A DNA stretch of 64,000 nucleotides from Bacillus sp. MRMR6 (GCF_001940785.1 NZ_MSLS01000001.1:62001-126000); one strand, 5' to 3'; numbered from the stretch's first letter, positions 33,710 through 42,751 are shown. The notes: generated by a model from the letters alone, not told the origin. Numbers and translations: made by a program.

Positions 33710-34456
33710 ATGCTAGGTTTATTGTTTATGACTAAAAGTAAAAAACGAACTCTAGAAGAGTCAGTGATTCTAATACAGCAGGGAAACAGGTCACTACTAA
33801 ATGAAACTATTGATGCCTATAAACCCTTTATTGCGAAAACTGTTTCATCAGTATGTAAAAGATATATTTACGAAACAGATGATGAATTTAGCATCGGCCT
33901 TATAGCGTTTAATGAAGCGATTGAAAAATACTCTCCTGAAAAGGGGAAATCACTGCTAAGCTTTTCAGAAGTATTAATCAAAAGAAGAGTTATTGATTAT
34001 ATAAGGAAGCAATCAAAAAACAATCATATTAGCATGGATTTAACCTTTTCCTCCCTTCAAGAAAATACAGTCGGTATAGGTATTATTAATGATCTTTCAT
34101 TAGAGGAATTCAAGAAGAAATCCGATGAAGAACTTCGACGAGAAGAAATTATCCATTTTCAACTATTATTAACTTCCTTCGACTTAAGTTTTAGTGACCT
34201 TGTAAAAAATTCTCCCAAGCATGCGGATGCGAGGGAAAATGCCATATTAGTAGCTAGAAAACTAGTGGAAGATACAGAATTAAAAAATAAATTGCTTGAA
34301 AAAAAACGTTTGCCAATAAAAGAGTTAGAAAAAATGGTAGATATAAGTAGAAAAACAATTGAACGGAATAGGAAATATATTATTGCTATTGCCTTAATCC
34401 TATCTAGTGATTATGTGTATATGAAAGAATATCTTAAGGGGGTGCTCGAAATATGA
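33710..34456 (+). CDS. sigI: RNA polymerase sigma factor SigI
   Basis: 248 aa. The sigma-70 region 2-like part includes DDEFSIGLIAFNEAIEKYSPEKG and SFSEVLIKRRVIDYIRKQSK, typical of SigI; the C-terminal SigI-specific helix-turn-helix includes LPIKELEKMVDISRKTIERNRKYI. Directs transcription of heat- and cell-wall-related genes. GAGAGGTGAAG precedes ATG. Overlaps rsgI by 4 nt, giving a coupled sigma/anti-sigma operon with SigI-type promoters in front. Confidence 0.95.
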   Translation: MLGLLFMTKSKKRTLEESVILIQQGNRSLLNETIDAYKPFIAKTVSSVCKRYIYETDDEFSIGLIAFNEAIEKYSPEKGKSLLSFSEVLIKRRVIDYIRKQSKNNHISMDLTFSSLQENTVGIGIINDLSLEEFKKKSDEELRREEIIHFQLLLTSFDLSFSDLVKNSPKHADARENAILVARKLVEDTELKNKLLEKKRLPIKELEKMVDISRKTIERNRKYIIAIALILSSDYVYMKEYLKGVLEI

Positions 34457-35463
34457 AAAAGGGAATTATAATGGATATGAATAATTCTTATTTAACGTTA
34501 TTAACCTCTGAAGGAGAGTTCTTACGTGCACATAAGCATGGTAACAGCTACCAAATCGGTGAAGAGATTGACTTTTTTCCTATTAATGCTCATCAGGGTG
34601 GGAAAGTTCCCTATTCACTAAGAAGTGTTATATTTAAAAGGTCAGTTTGGGTGTCGATGATTGCTCTTTTTATTTGTATGAGTGCCATCATACCAATTTA
34701 TCAAAGCAATAAAGCCTATGCCTACATGTCAATAGATGCGAATTCCAGTATTGAACTTGGGTTAAACAAGCGAATGCAGGTTGTTGAAATCAACGGTTTT
34801 AATCAAGATACAAATAAGTTCATCTCTCAACTTTCTGACTGGGAAAAAACCGATGTCTCAGATTTGGCTCTTCTAATTGTTAGTAAGCTTAAAGAAAAGG
34901 GCTTAGCAAACAACGGACCAATTGTAATATCTACTGTTGAGACTGAAGACCTTAATAGTAAACTCGGGGCAAAACTACAGGCAAATATAGAAGAAATCAA
35001 GGCTAATACTGAATCTGTTGAAGTCAAAACGTATATAGCAACAGAAGAGGATGTTCAGGCGGCACGAGACTTAGGCATACCTATTGGTCAGTACTATAAA
35101 GATAAGAACAAGTCTTTACAAGATGGGGAAACAAATGAATTACCCAAGCAATTAGAAATCGAGAATCCTTCAAATAAAGTGACAACCCCTTCTGTTTCAT
35201 TACCAGGTAAAGAGTCAGCACCAGGTCAATTAAAGAAGGAAACAGAGGATAGTCAGCCTAATAATAAAAACTCTAATAATGTAGAAAAGAATAGCCAGCA
35301 AAACAGCAGAGAAGAGAGTAAGCTTGCCCCTGGACAACAGAAAAAGACAGATGAAAATATTTCTGGAACATTAAGGCAAAATAATGGACAGAAAAACAAA
35401 CAATCAAATGAAAAAAACAATTCAACTAATAAACAATCTCAGCAACAAAATAAAAATAAATAA
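34453..35463 (+). CDS. rsgI: Anti-sigma-I factor RsgI
   Basis: 336 aa. Cytosolic RsgI N-domain (about 1-55) binds SigI; one transmembrane helix at about 64-83; extracellular conserved domain (about 90-200) with YMSIDANSSIELGLNKRMQV; then about 135 residues of Asn/Lys/Gln/Ser-rich disordered tail. In related proteins signalling depends on cleavage at an Asn-Pro pair in this region; here the pair reads Asn97-Ser98. The disordered tail has been linked to cell-wall sensing in B. subtilis. Ends at a strong terminator. Confidence 0.93.
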   Translation: MKKGIIMDMNNSYLTLLTSEGEFLRAHKHGNSYQIGEEIDFFPINAHQGGKVPYSLRSVIFKRSVWVSMIALFICMSAIIPIYQSNKAYAYMSIDANSSIELGLNKRMQVVEINGFNQDTNKFISQLSDWEKTDVSDLALLIVSKLKEKGLANNGPIVISTVETEDLNSKLGAKLQANIEEIKANTESVEVKTYIATEEDVQAARDLGIPIGQYYKDKNKSLQDGETNELPKQLEIENPSNKVTTPSVSLPGKESAPGQLKKETEDSQPNNKNSNNVEKNSQQNSREESKLAPGQQKKTDENISGTLRQNNGQKNKQSNEKNNSTNKQSQQQNKNK

Positions 35464-35492
35464 AGTCCGATCATAAAGATCGGACTTTTTCC
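35463..35492 (+). terminator. Terminator of sigI-rsgI
   Basis: A 10-bp perfect stem AAGTCCGATC with its complement, 5-nt loop, T-run. Confidence 0.9.
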
Positions 35493-35503
35493 ATGTTATG
35501 AAG

Positions 35504-35707
35504 TTATTGTTCAGAAGACTGGCCTGACATTTGTGCTTGAGCTTGCTTTACTAGTCGTTTAGTAATTTCTCCGCCCACTGAGCCATTAGCACGAGAAACT
35601 GTATCTGAGCCAAGTGTAACACCGAATTCCTGGGCAATTTCATATTTTACCTGGTCCAGATATTGCTCGATACCAGGAACCAATAACTTATTACTGCTGT
35701 TTGCCAT
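35504..35707 (-). CDS. sspD: Alpha/beta-type small acid-soluble spore protein
   Basis: 67 aa, [20 protein letters not shown], then [29 protein letters not shown], the standard alpha/beta SASP sequence including the GPR protease site (EIAQEFGV). Binds and protects DNA in the dormant spore. The start is one of two adjacent ATGs after AAGGAG. The position next to sigI-rsgI matches sspD in B. subtilis; the symbol rests on that synteny. Confidence 0.93.
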   Translation of the reverse strand: MANSSNKLLVPGIEQYLDQVKYEIAQEFGVTLGSDTVSRANGSVGGEITKRLVKQAQAQMSGQSSEQ

Positions 35708-35829
35708 CATTTTCAACTCCTTGTAATCGTTACAGAGATTTACTCTCTGTATCATTATTGTTTATAAATAAGATGAATTTCATAAGTGGTAATCTTTTTC
35801 GTTTTTGGATGACATAGTAATTTTTTTAA

Positions 35830-36183
35830 TTAATCTGTTCCTTTACTTACATCCTTTGTTGGGTGCATAAATGGGTATGCCTGGGGCTTTCTTTTACTTT
35901 CAAGCAGTTCTCGGTTCTCTGCTGTATTCCAGCCGATATCATTTGTAGGGTGAACCCATTCGTCACCTGCCATTATTGCAGGGTCCGTTTCATCAGACCA
36001 TTTTTCTAAAGGAGAATTTGGGGAGGAGTACAAGCTGTCTCCGATGACTACACCATGCTCATTGATAAAGGGTTCCTGCATTTTAATTCCAGTCCCTTCG
36101 AAGCTGGGGGCATTAATTTGATGAGGCATCGTTTCATCCATACTTACCTTCGGTGTAGCCTGTGCTTTTTTCTTATCCTTCAT
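35830..36183 (-). CDS. DUF3905-like hypothetical protein
   Basis: 117 aa, soluble, no signal. The core KWSDETDPAIMAGDEWVHP and DIGWNTAENRELLE looks like a small Bacillaceae family that I recall as DUF3905 (not verifiable here). AGAGGAG precedes ATG. The surrounding genes are spore-related, so a spore role is possible but unproven. Confidence 0.7.
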   Translation of the reverse strand: MKDKKKAQATPKVSMDETMPHQINAPSFEGTGIKMQEPFINEHGVVIGDSLYSSPNSPLEKWSDETDPAIMAGDEWVHPTNDIGWNTAENRELLESKRKPQAYPFMHPTKDVSKGTD

Positions 36184-36318
36184 TAGAAACTCACTCCTCT
36201 TTTTACCTTATTCTTTTACAATAAAGCTTTTTTATTTTATGAAAAATAAGGAAGTGATGTATTCTTTGCTTTTGTTTAACACTATATATGTAACACATAT
36301 TGATGGGAGGAATAAACG

Positions 36319-36480
36319 ATGGCAAAACGTAAAGCGGAATTTAATGCTGTTGAAAAATATTCAAAAACGCCCCATAAGAATGTTCAGGAAAGTGAATTTT
36401 CAGCTGAATTCACACATGGAGAAGATGAATTAAAAGGAGCAAACCGTAATTCAAAGTTGGGGAGAAAAGGAAGACAGTAA
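36319..36480 (+). CDS. Small basic protein, possibly spore-associated
   Basis: 53 aa: MAKRKAEFNAVEKYSKTPHK at the start, EFSAEFTHGEDEL in the middle, basic tail ending GRKGRQ. Lys/Arg-rich at both ends, acidic in the middle. GGGAGG precedes ATG. Size and composition resemble minor spore proteins, but no family is recognised. Its TAA overlaps the next ATG (TAATG). Confidence 0.7.
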   Translation: MAKRKAEFNAVEKYSKTPHKNVQESEFSAEFTHGEDELKGANRNSKLGRKGRQ

Positions 36481-36611
36481 TGGAAGACAAAAAGAAAAAA
36501 GAGATTCCACGTGTAGAATTCAGCATAGAATTTGGGGATGTAAACGGGGTAAAGCTCTATGAGGTCCTTCAGGCGAAAGGCGATAAGAAAAAATCATCTA
36601 AAGAAAAATAG
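36480..36611 (+). CDS. Small charged protein of unknown function
   Basis: 43 aa: MEDKKKKEIPRVEFSIEFGD, then VNGVKLYEVLQAKG and a Lys/Ser tail. Begins inside the TAATG overlap with the preceding small gene, with AGGAAG upstream, so the pair is translationally coupled. Ends in a palindromic terminator. No homologue recognised. Confidence 0.6.
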   Translation: MEDKKKKEIPRVEFSIEFGDVNGVKLYEVLQAKGDKKKSSKEK

Positions 36612-36637
36612 CCGGCTAATTAGCCGGCTATTTATTT
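36608..36637. terminator. Bidirectional terminator (perfect palindrome)
   Basis: ATAGCCGGCTAA and its exact complement form a 24-bp palindrome followed by TTATTT. The stop codons of both convergent genes lie in it. Confidence 0.85.
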
Positions 36638-38379
36638 AGGGAAAATGGGAAAATCTGTGTCGCTTCATTAGCAGGGTTAAAATATGCTAATATATTTGTG
36701 GATTGGACCTTAACTTCGCCAGTATTTAGATAAACATTTAGATCAAATGAAACTTCTTCAAGCATTGTGTGTTTGAAAAGATCTTTCTCATCTAATTTTA
36801 AGGGTGTGTAGGCTGCTCCTAAAATTTGAGGTTGTTCAGCTATTAGTTTGTAAACCTGCATACGGTCTTTCTTTTCATAACTTGCATTCCACCAAGGCTT
36901 TCTTGGTTTATATTTATGTTCCTTCAGATAGTCATATTTCATTAATCCAGCTATTATGTCCAAATGCTCAGTCGCCCGTTTCTCAAGGAACGAGTATAGC
37001 CTGCGGTATAAATCTTCAAGCTGATGCCCGATTCTAGACCATCCCTGCTCATCCCAGTATGAACCAAACTCCTGAAAGAAATCAAAAGGTGTCGGAAATA
37101 CATTTGTTACTAGGTACTCAACTGTATGATCCATTCTATGATCATTCCAATATTTTTCCAATACATCTTCAACTTGTTTAATCCGGACAATATCATCAAA
37201 GGAGAGAACGTTATTTCCTAATATTTCATATGGTGAATGATCCATATATACATACTGATGGTCTGCTGCACGTAGGCGTAGACCTGTCCCCCGCAGCATT
37301 TTTAAAAATCCTAACTGAAGTTCCTCAGGACGCAGCTCAAAAACATCATTAAATGTCTTTTTAAATGAGTTGTAATCCTCTTCAGGTAATCCTGCAATTA
37401 AATCAAGATGCTGGTCGATTTTGTTACCATCCTTCACCATCGTAACGGTGCGAGTTAGCTTAGCAAAGTTTTGTTTACGCATTACAAGTTCGTTTGTAAA
37501 ATCATTTGTTGATTGAACTCCTATTTCAAATCGAAACAGACCCTTTGGTGCCTCATTATTCAAGAATTCAATAACCTCTGGCCTCATAATGTCCGCAGTT
37601 ATTTCAAATTGAAAGACAGTCCCTGGAAGATGTTCATCGATTAAAAATTGAAACATTTCCATTGCATAGCTTCTGCTTATGTTGAAAGTCCGATCAACAA
37701 ATTTAATGGTTTTAGCACCGTTAGCCATTAAATAACGAATATCGTCTTTTATTTTTTCACGGTCAAAATAGCGGACACCCACTTCAATGGATGAGAGGCA
37801 GAATTGACAGCTAAAGGGGCAGCCACGGCTAGTTTCGATATAAGTAACCCGCTTGCCTAATCCACTCAGATCCTCTGTAAATCGATATGGAGAAGCCAAT
37901 TCTTTTAGATCAAGCTTGTTCATTTGGGCTGTAACCTTTATCTGTCCATTGTCTCGATAAGCAATGCCAGGAACACTTTGAAAGCTTGTCTCCCCTTCTT
38001 CAATTACAGACAGCAGCTGCTTGAAGGTTTGTTCACCTTCGCCGATAACAATGATATCGACATTTTGAACCTTTTCCATCCACTCGGTGGTATCATAGGT
38101 TACTTCGGGTCCCCCTAAAACAATTAAGATAGAAGGATCAATCTTTTTTATCATATTAACAACTTTTATGGTCTCTTCAATATTCCAAATATAGCAGCTA
38201 AAGCCAATAACAGTCGGTTTTTGCTGATACAAGTCAGTCACAATATTCATGATCGGGTCCTTAATCGTGTATTCCCTCAATTGGACATTAAATTCTGGAG
38301 CCGCATATGCCCTTAAATAGCGGATAGCAAGATTGGTATGGATATATTTCGCATTTAAAGTACTACAAATTACTTTCAT
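36628..38379 (-). CDS. B12-binding domain radical SAM protein
   Basis: 583 aa from the ATG that has AAGGAG 7 nt upstream; a 16-codon extension is rejected. The N-terminal cobalamin-binding-like Rossmann domain (about 1-140) has GFSCYIWN and VLGGPEV. The radical SAM core has the cluster motif CPFSCQFC (Cys187, Cys191, Cys194). The C-terminal domain (from about 380) resembles the DUF4080 part of this family. Substrate unknown; family members are predicted methyltransferases or ring-forming enzymes. Single gene. Confidence 0.88.
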   Translation of the reverse strand: MKVICSTLNAKYIHTNLAIRYLRAYAAPEFNVQLREYTIKDPIMNIVTDLYQQKPTVIGFSCYIWNIEETIKVVNMIKKIDPSILIVLGGPEVTYDTTEWMEKVQNVDIIVIGEGEQTFKQLLSVIEEGETSFQSVPGIAYRDNGQIKVTAQMNKLDLKELASPYRFTEDLSGLGKRVTYIETSRGCPFSCQFCLSSIEVGVRYFDREKIKDDIRYLMANGAKTIKFVDRTFNISRSYAMEMFQFLIDEHLPGTVFQFEITADIMRPEVIEFLNNEAPKGLFRFEIGVQSTNDFTNELVMRKQNFAKLTRTVTMVKDGNKIDQHLDLIAGLPEEDYNSFKKTFNDVFELRPEELQLGFLKMLRGTGLRLRAADHQYVYMDHSPYEILGNNVLSFDDIVRIKQVEDVLEKYWNDHRMDHTVEYLVTNVFPTPFDFFQEFGSYWDEQGWSRIGHQLEDLYRRLYSFLEKRATEHLDIIAGLMKYDYLKEHKYKPRKPWWNASYEKKDRMQVYKLIAEQPQILGAAYTPLKLDEKDLFKHTMLEEVSFDLNVYLNTGEVKVQSTNILAYFNPANEATQIFPFSLNK

Positions 38380-38688
38380 AAGAAATCTCCTTTGAAAAAA
38401 TAAAAACAATATTATATTATATCCCAATTTCCATTAATTCGATAGCATTAATGGAACCAGTAAATATAAACCTGTAATCCTGTTATATTACAGGATGTAA
38501 TCTGTATTATATCAAAAAGTGGAAACTAAAGGCTCTAAATGAACCTTTTTTATACTAATTCAAATGTGTTATAAAAATTTTTCTTGGATGTTTGATTTTT
38601 GTCACAGCGTAATATGTAGAATTACCCTACAATAATTCTTAAAGTTGTAACAATTTGATTATGGGAATGAAAGTGGGGGAGGAAACAA
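38380..38688. other. 309-bp intergenic region with inverted repeats upstream of the oxidoreductase
   Basis: No gene is seen. Three half-sites of GTAAT/ATTAC lie at 38473-38501: TGTAAT (38473-38478), ATTACA (38487-38492), TGTAAT (38496-38501); CCTGTAA...TTACAGG (38471-38494) and ATCCTGT...ACAGGAT (38477-38496) form mutually exclusive hairpins. A second repeat AGAATTA-N8-TAATTCT lies at 38618-38639, 50 nt before the gene. No clear SigA promoter was found. Confidence 0.55.
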
Positions 38689-39702
38689 ATGTCAATTTTA
38701 CCAATGAAAAATGATCTTGGTTTTTTTGAAATACGCCTGGAATCTATTGGAGGTCTTGGAGCAAATCTCGCAGGGAAGATGCTGGCTGAGGCCGGTGTGT
38801 TAGGGCTAGGTTTAAACGGATCGAATTTCTCATCCTATGGCTCTGAAAAAAAGGGGTCACCCGTTAAAAGTTTTATCCGCTTCTGTGATCCTGAAGTAGA
38901 AATTAGGGATCATAGTCCAATTGAACAACCGCATATTATTGCCGTTTTTCATGAGGCGTTATATAAAATGGTAAATGTTGTTAGTGGTTTGCATGCAGAT
39001 GGGATCGTATTAGTTAATACAGTGAGAGAATTTGATGATGTAAAGAAGGACTTGCTTCTTGAATATGGAACCTTGGCAATTGTTGACGCTTTAACGATAG
39101 CAGTTGAGGAGAAGACGAAAGTAAACACTGCTATGCTGGGTGCTATGTTCCGAATCTGTGATTTCTTAGATCCCGATGCAATGAGAAATATTATTCGGAA
39201 AACGTTTGAGAAAAAATATCCGCATCTTGTAGAACCAAATATCCGAACATTTGACCGAGGCTACAATGAAGTTCAATTTAAAACCTATGAAGTCCCTGGC
39301 GATGCAGCAGGCAAAGGCTTTATTCGTCCTTTACCTCTCTTGGGTTATAAGACTCAAGAAATTGGCGGCGTAATCACCACACAAGCCAATAGTATTTTAA
39401 AAGACCTTAGCGGGTCACGACAAGGATTCCTGCCACAGTTCAATAAAGAAAAATGCATTAACTGTGCTGCTTGTGATAACGCCTGTCCTGATTATTGCTT
39501 TGTTTGGGAAGCGGGAGAAGATAAAAAGGGCAGAAAGCAAATGTTCCTTAACGGTATTGATTACCAGTATTGTAAAGGATGTTTAAAATGCGTCGAAGCT
39601 TGCCCTACCGAGGCCCTAGGCGAGCTTAGAGAGATGATTGGTTATGCAGATGCTAACCGTGTGAAGCAAAACTTTCCCTATTTAGAAGGAGGTAGTTTCT
39701 AA
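38689..39702 (+). CDS. 2-oxoacid:ferredoxin oxidoreductase, fused gamma and ferredoxin (delta) subunit
   Basis: 337 aa. Residues about 10-195 are the gamma domain (SIGGLGANLAGKMLAEAG, SYGSEKKGSPVKSF). The C-terminal part is a two-cluster ferredoxin: CINCAACDNAC (Cys256, 259, 262, 266) and CKGCLKCVEAC (Cys295, 298, 301, 305), each binding [4Fe-4S]. Together with the next gene it forms a pyruvate- or other 2-oxoacid-oxidising complex. TAATG overlap with the next gene. GGGGGAGG precedes ATG. Confidence 0.9.
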   Translation: MSILPMKNDLGFFEIRLESIGGLGANLAGKMLAEAGVLGLGLNGSNFSSYGSEKKGSPVKSFIRFCDPEVEIRDHSPIEQPHIIAVFHEALYKMVNVVSGLHADGIVLVNTVREFDDVKKDLLLEYGTLAIVDALTIAVEEKTKVNTAMLGAMFRICDFLDPDAMRNIIRKTFEKKYPHLVEPNIRTFDRGYNEVQFKTYEVPGDAAGKGFIRPLPLLGYKTQEIGGVITTQANSILKDLSGSRQGFLPQFNKEKCINCAACDNACPDYCFVWEAGEDKKGRKQMFLNGIDYQYCKGCLKCVEACPTEALGELREMIGYADANRVKQNFPYLEGGSF

Positions 39703-41996
39703 TGGCAACCTTAGAAGAAAAATTAACAGGTCAAAACATTGCAGAGCAGCTATCCACCTTTGAATCTGGCAATGAAATGGCAGCGATGGCAGCTGCACAA
39801 ATCAATTATCATATCATGGGGTATTTTCCGATTACTCCTTCAACGGAAGTAGCTCAGTATTTAGACCAAATGAAGGCTCGCGGAGAGCATGATATTCATT
39901 TAATACCAGCCGACGGCGAGCACGGTTCTGCGGTTATTTGCTACGGGGCAGCAGCAACAGGTGCAAGAGTCTTTAATGCTACAAGTGCAAACGGTTTATT
40001 GTACATGATTGAACAACTTCCTGTTCAAGCGGGTACACGTTTTCCAATGGTTATGAACCTTGTGACTCGTTCTGTCAGTGGACCGCTTGATATTAGAGGA
40101 GATCACTCGGATCTTTATTATGCACTAAATACAGGCTGGGTTATTCTTACAGCAAGAACACCTCAAGCTGTTTACGATATGAATATTTTGGCACTCAAAA
40201 TTGCTGAACATTCTAAGGTGCGTCTTCCCGTTATTGTTGCCTACGACGGATTTTTCACCTCGCATCAAAAGCGTCGTGTAGAATTTTTTAAGAACCGGAA
40301 AGTGGTGCAAGAGTTCGTAGGGGAATGTCCAACAGATTACCATTTTGCCAGAGATCCAAAGAAACCGGTAACAATCGGTGCACATATGAATGGGGATGAC
40401 CTGATCAATAATCATTATCAGCAATCGGAAGCCATTTATGCGGCAGGGGGAGTTTTTAGAGAAGTGGCCATCGAATATGCTCGAATCTCGGGTCGAGAAT
40501 ATCCTGTATTGGACCTGTATAAAATGGAAGATGCCGAAGTAGCACTATTCTTATTAAATTCGGCTGCAGAATCTGCAAAGGATGTTGTCGATCAGCTACG
40601 GGCAAAGGGTGTTAAGGCTGGTGTAATTAGTCCTAATATCATCCGTCCATTCCCAGCTAAGGAAATTCGTGCGGCACTTAAAAATGTAAAAGCATTATTG
40701 GTAGGTGAACGTGCAGATTCTTACGGTGCAAACGGCCCTAACTTAACACATGAAGTCAAATCTGCCCTTCAAGAGGACCGTCATAATCAGACAATCGTAC
40801 TAAGTCGTGTCTTCGGACTTGGAGGAAAGGACTTTTATGCAGATGATGCTTCAAACTTCTTCGAAATGACGGTTGCTGCTTTGGAAAAAGGCTATGCTGA
40901 AAAAACTTTTGATTATTACGGTCATGTACCGGGTAATCCAGAAAACATCTTGAAACCGGTTATTACACCTCAGCATGGGGATGTTTATAAGACTGGTTTG
41001 ATTGATATCAAGCTGGATGAAGAAACGAATAAGTTAATAGTAAAAATTCCGCCGCTTCGTGCGCTTACCACTAAGCCGAAGCGAATTGCATCCGGACATG
41101 GAGCATGTCCGGGATGTGGAATTTTTACTGGTTTGGAACTTTTCTTTAAAGGGATTGAAGGGGATATCGTTACATTATTCCAGACTGGCTGTGCGTATGT
41201 AACGACTACTTCTTATCCACATAGCTCACATAAACAAACGATGATTCATAACCTGTTTCAAAATGGTGCCGCGACTCTTTCAGGAACTCTTGAAGCGTTC
41301 TTAGAACTAAAAAGACGGGGCGAAATAGAAGTCTCCGATGAGGCAACATTTGTTATGATAACGGGTGATGGCGGTATGGATATAGGAATGGGGTCAGCCA
41401 TTGGTACTGCTCTTCGTGGCCACAAGCTAATAATGCTTGAGTATGATAACGAGGGTTATATGAATACTGGATCACAGATGTCTTACTCTACTCCTTTAGG
41501 TCATATGACCAGTACTTCTGGTGTTGGAAAAACACAAAAGGGCAAGACGTTCCACCATAAGGATACGGCACAAATTATGGCGGCAACCAATATTCCTTAT
41601 GTTTTTACTGGTGCAGAAGCGTTCCCTCAGGATTTAATCAAGAAAGGTGCTAAGGCACAGTGGTATGCTCAAAATGTAGGAACGGTTTACGGCAAAATCC
41701 TTATTACTTGTCCGCTAAACTGGAAGTCTGAAGATCGGTATGGTTCAACGATTTTAGCTGCTGCTGTTAACTCATGTTTCTTCCCGCTTTATGAAATAGA
41801 GCAGGGTGTAACGACCATAACATACGATCCAGAAGCAAAGAATAAACGTATTCCTCTGTCTGATTGGTTAAATTATATGGGTAAAACGAAACACCTGCTG
41901 AGGGAAGAAAACTTGCATTTATTAGATGAATTTTGTGAAGAAGTCGAGAAAAGATGGCAGCGACTAAAAGCAAAGCACGAAAGTCCATTTTTATAA
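39702..41996 (+). CDS. 2-oxoacid:ferredoxin oxidoreductase, fused alpha and beta subunit
   Basis: 764 aa. The alpha part (about 1-420) starts with GNEMAAMAAAQINYHIMGYFPITPSTE; the beta part (about 440-760) has GHGACPGCGIFTGL, further cysteines for the proximal [4Fe-4S] cluster, and the thiamine diphosphate motif GDGGMDIGMGSA near residue 555. It oxidises a 2-oxoacid plus CoA to acyl-CoA and CO2 and reduces ferredoxin. Pyruvate is the likeliest substrate, but branched-chain oxoacids are possible. Translationally coupled to the preceding gene; a strong terminator follows. Confidence 0.92.
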   Translation: MATLEEKLTGQNIAEQLSTFESGNEMAAMAAAQINYHIMGYFPITPSTEVAQYLDQMKARGEHDIHLIPADGEHGSAVICYGAAATGARVFNATSANGLLYMIEQLPVQAGTRFPMVMNLVTRSVSGPLDIRGDHSDLYYALNTGWVILTARTPQAVYDMNILALKIAEHSKVRLPVIVAYDGFFTSHQKRRVEFFKNRKVVQEFVGECPTDYHFARDPKKPVTIGAHMNGDDLINNHYQQSEAIYAAGGVFREVAIEYARISGREYPVLDLYKMEDAEVALFLLNSAAESAKDVVDQLRAKGVKAGVISPNIIRPFPAKEIRAALKNVKALLVGERADSYGANGPNLTHEVKSALQEDRHNQTIVLSRVFGLGGKDFYADDASNFFEMTVAALEKGYAEKTFDYYGHVPGNPENILKPVITPQHGDVYKTGLIDIKLDEETNKLIVKIPPLRALTTKPKRIASGHGACPGCGIFTGLELFFKGIEGDIVTLFQTGCAYVTTTSYPHSSHKQTMIHNLFQNGAATLSGTLEAFLELKRRGEIEVSDEATFVMITGDGGMDIGMGSAIGTALRGHKLIMLEYDNEGYMNTGSQMSYSTPLGHMTSTSGVGKTQKGKTFHHKDTAQIMAATNIPYVFTGAEAFPQDLIKKGAKAQWYAQNVGTVYGKILITCPLNWKSEDRYGSTILAAAVNSCFFPLYEIEQGVTTITYDPEAKNKRIPLSDWLNYMGKTKHLLREENLHLLDEFCEEVEKRWQRLKAKHESPFL

Positions 41997-42040
41997 AAAG
42001 TTGAGGCAAAGTGGTTAGTACCACTTTGCCTTAACTTTTT
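41995..42040 (+). terminator. Terminator of the oxidoreductase operon
   Basis: A 20-bp stem (AAAAAGTTGAGGCAAAGTGG and its complement with one G-T pair), a 6-nt loop and T-run. Confidence 0.93.
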
Positions 42041-42042
42041 AT

Positions 42043-42095
42043 TTGACATTAACTGTATAATTTGATATACATCTAATTAGATATATATCAAATTA
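42043..42095 (+). promoter_or_regulatory. arsR-type gene promoter with 38-bp palindrome
   Basis: TTGACA (42043-42048), 17-nt spacer and TATACA (42066-42071). A near-perfect palindrome covers 42058-42095, including TTTGATAT at its left and ATATCAAA at its right; only one pair mismatches within 42061-42092. It overlaps the -10 and would suit a dimeric repressor, most simply the ArsR-type protein itself. Confidence 0.75.
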
Positions 42096-42110
42096 AAGGG
42101 GCGGAAAAAG

Positions 42111-42695
42111 GTGCAATTAGACAGGTTAGTCACTTTCTATAAAACGATGGGGGATCCAACGAGGGTTCGAATTGTTACACTGTTGGCGAAAGGACCACTT
42201 CATGGTCAGGCTATTGCGGGGAAGCTCGGTCTAACCCCACCGACTATAACTCATCATTTAAAGAAATTGCGTGAGGCTTCTGTTGTCTATGAAAGGCGGG
42301 ACAAAAATATGATTTATTTCTATCTGAATGAATCGATGATTAAGCAGCAGGCGCTGGTTCTAACACAGTTACTGGATAAAAAAGAGGAGGAACTGGAGAA
42401 TATGGTTAAGGTAAGCTTAGAAAGGCAGAAGGTTATTGACAATTTTTTTACCAAAGAAGGAAAACTGAAGAATATCCCTGCACAGCGGAAAAAGAAGTTA
42501 ATGGTGTTTGAGCATATAATTCAGGGGATGAAGGTTGGAAAGAAATATCAGGAGAAGGAAATCAATGAGTATATTAAACAGTTCCATGATGATTATGCAA
42601 CGATAAGGAGAGAGTTTATTATTAATCATTATATGTTTCGTGAGAATGGGATATATGAGTTAAATCCTCACGAAATGTGGGCGAAAATCGAATGA
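42111..42695 (+). CDS. ArsR-family regulator with C-terminal DUF2087
   Basis: 194 aa from GTG. Winged helix of about residues 1-85 (GDPTRVRIVTLLAKGPLHGQ, LTPPTITHHLKKLREASVV, RRDKNMIYFYL). The C-terminal 110 residues match DUF2087 (GKLKNIPAQRKKKLMVFEHI, YIKQFHDDYATIRREFI). No metal-binding cysteine pair is seen, so the ligand is unlikely to be a metal. Autoregulation is suggested by the palindrome over its promoter. Ends in a hairpin shared with mtnK. Confidence 0.87.
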   Translation: MQLDRLVTFYKTMGDPTRVRIVTLLAKGPLHGQAIAGKLGLTPPTITHHLKKLREASVVYERRDKNMIYFYLNESMIKQQALVLTQLLDKKEEELENMVKVSLERQKVIDNFFTKEGKLKNIPAQRKKKLMVFEHIIQGMKVGKKYQEKEINEYIKQFHDDYATIRREFIINHYMFRENGIYELNPHEMWAKIE

Positions 42696-42726
42696 CAAAA
42701 GCAATCCAAATGGATTGCTTTTGTCA
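42693..42726. terminator. Bidirectional hairpin between arsR-type gene and mtnK
   Basis: A 16-bp perfect stem starting TGACAAAAGCAATCCA with a 2-nt centre. The tga stop of the regulator lies in it. Confidence 0.7.
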
Positions 42727-42751
42727 ATGGAAAGTGTAGAATTTCTAGCAT

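Noticed and set aside
42043..42061. TTGACA with TATAAT at 42056 as a promoter
   Set aside because: The spacer would be only 7 nt; the TATACA at 42066 with 17-nt spacing is used instead.
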